NCBI GenBank assembly: GCA_036389375.1
Contig: DASVQA010000107.1
Location: 1-63,212, forward strand
DNA from: QHXQ01 sp036389375
GTDB taxonomy: Bacteria > Acidobacteriota > Blastocatellia > Pyrinomonadales > Pyrinomonadaceae
DNA length: 63,212 nucleotides
Direction of reading: 5' to 3'
A program made the translations under genes and the position numbers. This document shows positions 25,481 through 32,024 of the stretch, one piece after another. Every line of letters begins with the position of its first letter. Within the stretch, counting starts at the first letter, position 1. The notes under the pieces are model-generated. The model ran no database searches and was not told the origin of the DNA. It saw only the letters and a program-made list of their open reading frames with translations.

Positions 25481-25590
25481 CCTGCGGCAGCGAGCAGCCG
25501 CCCTGAGTTTTTAAAAATGGCAGTCCAAATCTATTATTATCAGCAATTTGCTGCCTTGATCAATTCAGGGCGGCTGCTCGCCGCCGCAGG
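25481..25590. repeat. Palindromic element 1 of the island (29-bp arms)
   Basis: Arm 25481-25509 pairs with 25562-25590 (27 of 29 positions, one a wobble). Inside, GGCAG..CAAAT pairs with ATTTG.CTGCC, so the whole 110 bases can fold into a long two-part stem. The GC-rich arms contrast with the AT-rich surroundings. The arm contains GAGCAGCCGC and ends TGAGTT, shared in the same orientation with element 2. No gene is present in 25347-26050. Confidence 0.8.
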
Positions 25591-25760
25591 TGAGCCGCAA
25601 ATTTGCCGCTACAGGTACTAACGGCTGTTTTGTTTGTTTTGGGGATTAGCTTCTGAACGGTATTAACCCAACAGTTTCAATAAATTAGTTGTATAAGGGT
25701 TTGCTGTCAATCCCGAAAGGCACCAATGCGTCTGCGAAGTTTGTTTTGCGGACTTCCCAT

Positions 25761-25881
25761 GGCGGTGAGCAGCCGCTGTGAGTTGATGTGAAACGACGAG
25801 TTTCGTTAAAGGTTAGAATAAATAGATTTAGTTAGGGAAATTTGATCGTCCCATGTAAACTCACGGCGGCTGCTCACCGCC
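25761..25881. repeat. Palindromic element 2 of the island (24-bp arms)
   Basis: Arm 25761-25784 pairs with 25858-25881 with a single wobble. The arm starts GGCGGTGAGCAGCCGC and ends TGAGTT, matching the core of element 1 about 280 bases away. The 73-base interior is AT-rich and different from element 1. Arms conserved, interior free: this suggests a MITE-like, REP-like or structured-RNA element. Confidence 0.8.
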
Positions 25882-26050
25882 TTGAGGTAGCCACAATTCG
25901 ATTCCTCAGTCCATTAGCTAATGATAGATATAGTTATAGGTATAGGTATTGAGATGAGATTATAATTAACACTTCAGTACCTGAATTGTTTCGTTAAATA
26001 GAATATCTTCAAAGAAGCTACGTTAGTAAAAGACCAAAGTGGCTAACTCT

Positions 26051-27826
26051 TTAATGAAGAAATAAGACGGGCAGAGCTACCACGCGTCCTGGGGTAGGAT
26101 AGTCGATTAAACCAAGAGAACGTAGCCGCCCAAGATTATTAAAATATCCACCAGAGGTGGGCGAAACCCCCAATCTCAGGGCTAGATCCTCTTTTGTAAT
26201 AGGGTTTGGGTACTCCTTAAGCAGTTCACTAAGAATAGCACTTTGGGAAGCCGGCAAAATTGAAGCAATCTGTTGGTGTAAAACTTCATCAGTAGGTGGC
26301 ACATCTGGTGCGTTAGCTTCTGCCTTACCAACATGTGTTAAACTAACCATTCCAGGACGAGGGTAGTCAATAAACCCACTAGAGCGTAATGCTCCAAGAT
26401 TATTGAAATATCCGCCGCTAGTTGGGCTATATCCAGACATAATAGCTAGTTGAGTTTTTGTCGCTGGACTTATTCCAATACTTTCCAGCCACGCCAGTTT
26501 ATCAAGAATACGCTGCTGGGCGGATGAAAGCCTGCTCTCCGTTTTTTCCTTCTGGCCATTTGCGACCGCTCTTATTCTATGGTGTTGCGCTACCAGTCGC
26601 GGTGGTTTAGATAAGATGCTATCAGTTGGTTTGACTAAGGGCTGTTGATGACCATTAACTTTCCCTAATGCAAGGGCAATTTCATGACCGATCTCTTGTA
26701 GGGAGCGGCTCATCCCACTCAGTCTTGTTAGAATAGACTCCAATCGCTTCAGATCCACATCCTTTAGAATCGGGACTTCAATACGCTGAATCTCTGATTT
26801 GACGACTATTTTTTCGTTTTTCTCATTGAGTTGCTTCTGTAATTCTGTTATCTGCTTACGCAGTTCTCTAGGATCGTCTGCTTTAGCTTTTTCAATAGTT
26901 GCTGCAATCCTCTCGCGCAGATAGGTTAAATCAACCTCGGCAAGTTTTTTGGGAGGCTGTAGTTTCTGACCAACTTTAGGCGTGGCAGAGCTGTCGAATG
27001 TCTCACGTTGGCGCACGCGCACGCGCTTAAAAATATCTAACCAGCCAGGGCTCCAGAACCATGCCTCACCAATCGGAAGACTTGGTAAGGACTTCATAAG
27101 TTCTTCCCGTTGATCTGGAGTACCATGAACTTTTATCCACTCATCAATTGCACTGCGGTCCTGCGGCGCAATTGTGCGTAAAGCAACTAACACTTCAACT
27201 TGAGTAAGGACATCTTTATTCAGTACCGCACTGCGCTGAGTCACAAGGGTAATACCAAGGCCGCGCGCCCGGCCTCTGCGCACGAGGTCTTCAACTGCAC
27301 CGAGCAGTCGCTCTTGGCCCTTCATTGGCCGTTGTGGAGCGAAAGCATCAGCTTCATCTAGTACCATGTGTAATGGCGTACGGTTTTTGTGATACAACCG
27401 CTCACAGAAATCAGTCATAAAGCGGACTTGTTCACCCTTTCGAAATCGTGAGAGGTCTAGTACAACGGATAGACGTTCTTCGACTACTAAATTCGCAATT
27501 GTTTCTCCTGCACCCACCTCCAAGGGAATGTCACCATGATCACCACCAAGAACAACAATAGGTAGTCCAGGGCCTCTTCCATTGGCGGAAGCTCGAAGCC
27601 CCCAACAAACACCAACTGGATCTGCTACTACTACCTGCAAATGGCTTTTAAGGAGTTCCTCAACTAAAACTAGAGCTGTATAGGTCTTGCCGACTCCTCT
27701 TTTGGCAAGGATTGCAAAGGTTTGTGTGACTGCATCTGCTGGTAAGAGCAGATTGTCCGCAATACGAAGCCCTCTCATTGATATGCGCTCCTGAGTTCTG
27801 CTACTTTCAATGATAGTGTAATCCAT
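26051..27826 (-). CDS. HerA/DUF87-type ATPase with tandem C-terminal winged-helix repeats
   Basis: A 591-residue protein. The N-terminal ATPase domain has Walker A AKRGVGKTYT (41-50), VVVADPVG, Walker B MVLDEAD (Asp157-Glu158), and a sensor-like LVTQRS, as in HerA/VirB4-like helicase-translocases that form hexamers on DNA. A coiled coil with many Lys/Glu follows at about 310-350. The C terminus holds two similar winged-helix repeats (about 455-515 and 530-591), each containing SPTSGGYFNNLG, then LRSxGxIDYPxPG. The ATG has AAGAGG just upstream. Classical HerA works with NurA nuclease; none is adjacent here. In this island it lies beside a TIR-like protein and several small winged-helix proteins, which suggests an ATP-driven sensor or translocase in a defence system. 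Strongly supported as an ATPase; pathway inferred. Confidence 0.85.
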   Translation of the reverse strand: MDYTIIESSRTQERISMRGLRIADNLLLPADAVTQTFAILAKRGVGKTYTALVLVEELLKSHLQVVVADPVGVCWGLRASANGRGPGLPIVVLGGDHGDIPLEVGAGETIANLVVEERLSVVLDLSRFRKGEQVRFMTDFCERLYHKNRTPLHMVLDEADAFAPQRPMKGQERLLGAVEDLVRRGRARGLGITLVTQRSAVLNKDVLTQVEVLVALRTIAPQDRSAIDEWIKVHGTPDQREELMKSLPSLPIGEAWFWSPGWLDIFKRVRVRQRETFDSSATPKVGQKLQPPKKLAEVDLTYLRERIAATIEKAKADDPRELRKQITELQKQLNEKNEKIVVKSEIQRIEVPILKDVDLKRLESILTRLSGMSRSLQEIGHEIALALGKVNGHQQPLVKPTDSILSKPPRLVAQHHRIRAVANGQKEKTESRLSSAQQRILDKLAWLESIGISPATKTQLAIMSGYSPTSGGYFNNLGALRSSGFIDYPRPGMVSLTHVGKAEANAPDVPPTDEVLHQQIASILPASQSAILSELLKEYPNPITKEDLALRLGVSPTSGGYFNNLGRLRSLGLIDYPTPGRVVALPVLFLH

Positions 27827-27991
27827 ATTGCCTCTTGTATGGAGTGTTTATAGAGGGGTATGATCTAATCAACATAAAACCACACTGGCAAAAAGTCCGC
27901 AGAGAATGGTAGGTGGTCTCATCGTAGATGCCAGCCAAGAGCAAATATCTCCACCTATGCCGTCTGCGACCTGACATAGTGAGTAGGCAAA

Positions 27992-28021
27992 TTATTCCTC
28001 ATTGAACTTGGAAGGTTTCAT
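27992..28021 (-). CDS. Nine-residue open frame with a perfect Shine-Dalgarno, possible leader peptide
   Basis: On the minus strand AAAGGAG sits 5 bases before an ATG that encodes MKPSKFNEE and a stop. The start codon overlaps a hairpin (ATCGGCTC at 28020-28027 with GAGCCGAT at 28054-28061) that could mask it. It lies about 165 bases upstream of the ATPase start on the same strand. It may be a regulatory leader or the stub of a deleted gene. The rest of 27827-28276 shows no other feature. Confidence 0.3.
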   Translation of the reverse strand: MKPSKFNEE

Positions 28022-28276
28022 CGGCTCTCCTTTGGTTGAGGGGGCTGCTGGATGAGCCGATTTCTTATACTTAAGCTTCTCCAATGTGGATCTATTTGTT
28101 GTTCTAGACTGACAACACACTAATTGGGTTAAATTTAAATTAAGTGCCACTTATTGAGTTGAATTTTTCTGCTACAGAATGCTTTTTTGCTAGGATATTG
28201 GTGAGAGGCGTGGTTAGTTAGAGTATCAATAAATGTGTGAAGTCCCATTTAGGTCGGGCGACATTGAGGCGTAAAG

Positions 28277-28311
28277 AAAGAAGAGAGCGGGCCTCGCCCG
28301 CTCTCTTCTTT
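28277..28311 (-). terminator. Strong terminator hairpin after the outer-membrane protein gene
   Basis: A GC-rich stem of about 16 bp (AGAAGAGAGCGGGC with GCCCGCTCTCTTCT, loop CTC, extended by A-T pairs) lies 31 bases past the minus-strand stop at 28342. Reading the minus strand it is followed by TTTACGCC. It also marks the right border of the AT-rich island. Confidence 0.75.
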
Positions 28312-28341
28312 TCTGTCTGTGCTAGGCGACGGGCTACGGAT

Positions 28342-29076
28342 TTAGTGGAACACCAGCCCGACTCCGAACGTGAAGTTCTTGGCCGTCCGCCCTCCGAGCC
28401 TGATGGTCAGGGGCAGTCCCGTCACGTCGAGCGTCCGCGCGCGTGCGAAGATTGGGTTGAAGTCGAACTCGAACAGGCGCACGTCCACGCGGCGACCCGC
28501 ACGCACGTCGAGCCCGCCGCCCACCTTCAGGGCGAAGCTCGTCGTCGTGTCGCGGATGACGGCGTCGAAGCCCGGCCCGGATTCGTGATTGCGGTCGCTG
28601 TAGCGCGCGGCCCCGGCGAGCGCGTGGGCGAAGGGCTTGAGGCGCGCGTCGCGCGCGTTGTTCTTGACCTGCACGCCGAAGAGGAATTGGTAGAGGCGCT
28701 CGCGCGGCTCGTTCGTCTCAGTGCCGTCGAGAAAGCTCTCGGTCTTGAAGTGTCCCGTCACGTCGGCCTTCAGACCGACGTAGCGGCTGACGTTGTAGGC
28801 GGCCGACGCGTCGAAGCCGTTGAAGCCGCGGCGGTCGCAGAAGAAGCGTTGAAAGTTCGCGCCGATGACCGTGGCGGACGAGGCGGCGCAGGGATCAACG
28901 GTCGTCGCGGGCGAGCCGCCGAAGCTGAACGTGTTGGTGCCGGCGTTCGACTCGACGCGTGCGTGCGAGTAGCCGCCGTAGATTTCGACCTTGGGGTAAT
29001 CGGCCGTCGCCTGCGCCGCCGCCGGCAGGGCGCACGCGGCGACGAAGAGCGCGGACAGCAGAAACTCTCTCGACAT
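28342..29076 (-). CDS. Outer-membrane beta-barrel protein (porin-like)
   Basis: A 244-residue protein with a signal peptide (FLLSALFVAACALPAAAQ), then alternating strands: YPKVEIYGGYSHARVES, YVGLKADVTGHF, YQFLFGVQVKNN, KPFAHALAGAARYS, SFALKVGGGLDVRAGRRVDV. It ends FTFGVGLVFH. Size and strand pattern fit an eight-stranded OmpA/OmpX-type barrel. A Cys pair (DPCAASSA, FFCDRRGF) could form a loop disulphide. The ATG at 29076 is chosen by its signal peptide and the GAGGAGG eight bases upstream. Function unknown; probably a structural or adhesive outer-membrane protein. It forms a pair with the secreted protein gene 82 bases upstream. Confidence 0.85.
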   Translation of the reverse strand: MSREFLLSALFVAACALPAAAQATADYPKVEIYGGYSHARVESNAGTNTFSFGGSPATTVDPCAASSATVIGANFQRFFCDRRGFNGFDASAAYNVSRYVGLKADVTGHFKTESFLDGTETNEPRERLYQFLFGVQVKNNARDARLKPFAHALAGAARYSDRNHESGPGFDAVIRDTTTSFALKVGGGLDVRAGRRVDVRLFEFDFNPIFARARTLDVTGLPLTIRLGGRTAKNFTFGVGLVFH

Positions 29077-29158
29077 GGCAATCCTCCTCATTTTGCCCGA
29101 ATGAAATAAGAGAAAGACGGGATGCGCCCGTCCACATCGGCTGCGCCCCGCCGGCCCG

Positions 29159-29719
29159 CTACGGCAGCCGGTCGGAGTGTGCTCGCCGGCCCTGCGCCGT
29201 GCCGTCAAAGGTGGTGACGAGGTTTCCCGCCGCGTCGTATATCTCGACGACGAAGGGGCCGCTGAACTCGCCGCCCGCGCGGGAGAGCGTCAGCTTCGAG
29301 CGCACCTTGTAAGTGCCGAGCAGTTGGGGGTTGAGCAGATCGCCGACGCTGACGCCGTAGAACGTGAGCGCGAACTCGCGGTTGCCCGCCCACTCCCAAA
29401 CGCCTTGGCCGGGCGGGCCGGCGGGCGGCTGGTAGTCGGTCAGCGAAGTCTCAAGGAACGTCCCGTCGGCGTGGAACGTCTCGACGGCGACGAACGACGC
29501 CTGCGTTCTGACGCCGGGGGCGGGCGGAGCAGTCTGCGCCGCGGCGTTGGCCGCGCCCGCGTTGAAGTTGATGTTGACGAGCCATGTGCCGGTGATGTCG
29601 GGCCGCCCCGCGTCCTTCGCCTGCCCGCCTTTGTCTGCCGCCGCCGTCTGCGCCGCCGCGCCGAGCGCGAGCGCGATGACGAGCGCGCCGCCCGCCAAGA
29701 TGTGATAGACCTTCTTCAT
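29159..29719 (-). CDS. Hypothetical secreted protein
   Basis: A 186-residue protein with a signal peptide (YHILAGGALVIALALGAAAQ) and one beta-rich domain beginning GRPDITGTWLVNINFNAG, a pattern seen in acidobacterial secreted proteins related to lipocalin-like or DUF folds (GTW motif, FHADGTFLETS, GVWEW, GTYKVRSKLTLS). No catalytic motif is visible. The ATG at 29719 follows AGGA at good spacing; the open frame extends 53 codons upstream without a better start. It lies in the same direction as the following outer-membrane protein and divergent from the next regulator. Confidence 0.72.
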   Translation of the reverse strand: MKKVYHILAGGALVIALALGAAAQTAAADKGGQAKDAGRPDITGTWLVNINFNAGAANAAAQTAPPAPGVRTQASFVAVETFHADGTFLETSLTDYQPPAGPPGQGVWEWAGNREFALTFYGVSVGDLLNPQLLGTYKVRSKLTLSRAGGEFSGPFVVEIYDAAGNLVTTFDGTAQGRRAHSDRLP

Positions 29720-29894
29720 CTGTCCTCTCCTTATTCCGTAGTTTGTTCCATTCGTTGCCGGGATTTTTAACCCGGTGTTAGACTGCGTTGCGCTCCGAAG
29801 TTCTCGCTTCAGTGCGCGCGCGGATGATGCTTCCGCCGGCGGGTGAAAGTCCTTCGAGGGACGCTCAGAAACTCTCAAAAACTCTCAAACCGAT

Positions 29895-31664
29895 ATGGCC
29901 GACGAGTCGCGCTTCATCGAGTTCGACGACTTTCGCGTGGACAGGGTGAAGCGCCGCCTGCTGCGCGCGGGCCAGCCCGTGGCGCTCACGACCAAAGTCT
30001 TCGACACGCTGCTCGCCTTGGTCGAAAGTGGCGGTGAGGTTGTCGAGAAGGAAGAGTTGATGAGGCGCGTCTGGCCCGACAGCTTCGTCGAGGAAGGGAA
30101 CCTGACGCAGAACGTCTCGGTGCTGAGGAAGGCGCTGGGCGAGCGCCCCGGCGCGCATCAATACATCGTGACCGTGCCGCGCGTCGGCTACCGCTTCGTC
30201 GCGCAGGTGCGTCGGCCGGCGGACGCGAGCGAGGGTCTGATGACCACGCGCAGCGTGAGCAATCCGACTGCGGGCGTCACGCCGGAGGCGGCCCCGTCGC
30301 TGGCCGTCCTGCCCTTCAAACTCCTCGCGCCGAGCGCCGGAGACGAGTATCTCGGTCTCGGTCTCGCCGACGCGCTCATCACGCGCCTCTCGACCGTCCG
30401 GCAACTCTTCGTGCGCCCGACGAGCGCCGTCCTGCGCTACGCCCAACCCGAGCGCGACCCGGTGGCGGCCGGGCGGGAGTTGCAAGTCGGGCTGGTGCTC
30501 GAAGGGAGCGTGCGCCGCGCGGGCGCGCGCCTGCGCGCGACGGTGCAGCTAGTGAGCGTCGCGGATGGGCGGGCGCTGTGGGCCGACAAGTTCGACGAAG
30601 AGTTCACGGACATCTTCAAGGTCGAAGACTCGGTCGCGGAGCGGGTCGCGACGGCGCTGGCGCTCAAGCTGAGCGGCGAGGAGCGCGCCCGGCTCGGGCG
30701 GCGCTACACAGACAACGTCGAGGCGCACGAGTTCTACTTGAAGGGGCGCTATTACGCGAACAAGTTCACGCTTGAAAGTTTCCACAAAGGCATCGAGTGC
30801 TTCCAACGCGCGCTCGACATCGCTCCCGACTACGCGCTTGCCTACGCCGGCATCAGTGAGTCCTACTGGATCGCCGCAGACCTCTACCTCAACCCGAGAG
30901 ATGCCGTCGCGCAGGCGCAAGCCGCTTCCATCAGGGCGCTGAAGCTGGACGACACGCTCGCCGAGGCGCACACCTTCCTGGCCGCCACGCGCATGAATTA
31001 CGACTGGGATTGGGCGGAGGCCGAGCGCCACTTCAGGCGCGCGCTCGAACTCAATCACGCCTACGCGCCCGCGCGCCACTGGTACGGCTGGTATCTGACG
31101 ATCATGGGCCGCCACGACGAAGCCATCGCCGAGCTTCAGTGGGCCAAACAACTCGATCCCTTCTCCCTCGGCATCAACTGGTTTCTGTCGGCCGCGCTCT
31201 GCCTCGCCGGGCGCTACGACGAATCAGTCGAGCAGGCGCGCGCCTTGATCGACCTTGAGCCGAACTTCTGGTCGGGCCATTGGGCGCTCGGTACCGCCCA
31301 CACGTACCGGGGAGATTTCACCGCCGCCGTCGCGGCTTATCGCCGCGCCAACGAGTTGGACGCTTCGCCGCTCATCAAGGGCGCGCTCGCGCACGCGCAA
31401 GCCCTCGCCGGCAGGACGGAAGAGGCGCAGGCGATGCTCTCCGAGTTGAAGCAGGCGTCGGCCGGAGCCTACGTCCCGCCCTATTATCTGGCGCTCATCC
31501 ATACGGCCCTCGGCGAGCGCGAAGAGGCCCTCGCCTGCCTCGAAAAAGCCTATGAGGAGCGCGACGGCAATCTCCCGCTCGTCAAAGTTGACCGCCGGCT
31601 CGACGACCTGCGTGACACGTCGGCCCTACAGCAACTGATCGCGCGCGTCGGGCTGGCAAGTTGA
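29895..31664 (+). CDS. Second CadC-like winged-helix regulator with TolB-like and TPR domains
   Basis: A 589-residue protein with the same architecture as the regulator at 13273-15012. The winged helix at ~5-100 includes IEFDDFRVDRVKRRLL, VVEKEELMRRVWPDSFVEEG, VSVLRKALGE and VPRVGYRFVAQ. A TolB/FlgO-like domain (SLAVLPFKLLAPSAGDEYLG ... LEGSVRRAGARLRATVQLV) and at least six TPR units (e.g. ALDIAPDYALAYAGISESYW, LELNHAYAPARHWYGWYL) follow. It is divergent from the secreted protein gene 175 bases away, which it may control. No membrane segment is seen. Paralogues of this type often respond to unknown ligands through the TPR region; no signal is known here. Confidence 0.88.
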   Translation: MADESRFIEFDDFRVDRVKRRLLRAGQPVALTTKVFDTLLALVESGGEVVEKEELMRRVWPDSFVEEGNLTQNVSVLRKALGERPGAHQYIVTVPRVGYRFVAQVRRPADASEGLMTTRSVSNPTAGVTPEAAPSLAVLPFKLLAPSAGDEYLGLGLADALITRLSTVRQLFVRPTSAVLRYAQPERDPVAAGRELQVGLVLEGSVRRAGARLRATVQLVSVADGRALWADKFDEEFTDIFKVEDSVAERVATALALKLSGEERARLGRRYTDNVEAHEFYLKGRYYANKFTLESFHKGIECFQRALDIAPDYALAYAGISESYWIAADLYLNPRDAVAQAQAASIRALKLDDTLAEAHTFLAATRMNYDWDWAEAERHFRRALELNHAYAPARHWYGWYLTIMGRHDEAIAELQWAKQLDPFSLGINWFLSAALCLAGRYDESVEQARALIDLEPNFWSGHWALGTAHTYRGDFTAAVAAYRRANELDASPLIKGALAHAQALAGRTEEAQAMLSELKQASAGAYVPPYYLALIHTALGEREEALACLEKAYEERDGNLPLVKVDRRLDDLRDTSALQQLIARVGLAS

Positions 31665-31818
31665 GACGATCAGGCCGAGACGGTACAGGCAAGCCGCCCG
31701 CGCTGCGCCACCCGGCGCGGCGTGCGAATCCACCACGTTGTTCGAGAGTACGCGTGAGGGCGATACCTTCCATGACACATTTCAACACTCGTGTTCGCGC
31801 GTGAATTCAAGCAAGCGT

Positions 31819-31863
31819 AAACTCAAGGGCCAGATCGCCTTTGCACCGAGCCGAACCGGTTCC
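31819..31863 (+). repeat. Dispersed repeat, copy 1
   Basis: This 45-base stretch matches 41985-42029 at about 35 of 45 positions in the same orientation (AAACTCAAGGG ... AGATCG ... TTTGCAC). It runs directly into the receptor remnant at 31857. The two copies lie in intergenic DNA 10 kb apart. Confidence 0.5.
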
Positions 31864-31889
31864 AGTTCGGCTTGAAACTAAACTTTTGA
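31857..31889 (+). pseudogene. 3' remnant of a lost Oar-like TonB receptor gene
   Basis: The frame reads RFQFGLKLNF and stops at TGA. This is the same ending as the intact receptor at 17225-21064 (FQFGLKLNF), and the DNA is nearly identical there (TTCCAGTTCGGC.TGAAACTAAACTTTT). Upstream, the frame does not continue into receptor sequence, so only the tail survives, followed 41 bases later by a perfect hairpin as after the intact gene. The rest of 31665-32024 holds no gene. Confidence 0.7.
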
Positions 31890-31929
31890 TTAGGCTCTAA
31901 ACTCCACTTTAGGAGTGGCCGCGAATAAT

Positions 31930-31966
31930 AAAGCGACAGGTCGCCAATTTGGCGACCTGTCGCTTT
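31930..31966. terminator. Perfect 18-bp-stem hairpin
   Basis: Positions 31930-31947 pair perfectly with 31949-31966 around one base. It lies downstream of the receptor remnant on the plus strand and 58 bases past the stop of the large minus-strand gene, so it may serve both strands. It has the same long-stem, tiny-loop design as the two hairpins after the intact receptor. Confidence 0.7.
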
Positions 31967-32024
31967 GTTGCGTCTGCGGTAAGGCAGAGTAGGCTTATTT
32001 CTGCTTTGAGCTAACTGGCGCTCG

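Noticed and set aside
25481..25881. CRISPR array
   Set aside because: Only two palindromic units with long different interiors, no regular short repeats or spacers, no cas genes.
21200..28250. Prophage or insertion sequence
   Set aside because: No integrase, transposase, capsid, portal or terminase was recognised, and no flanking tRNA or direct repeat was found.
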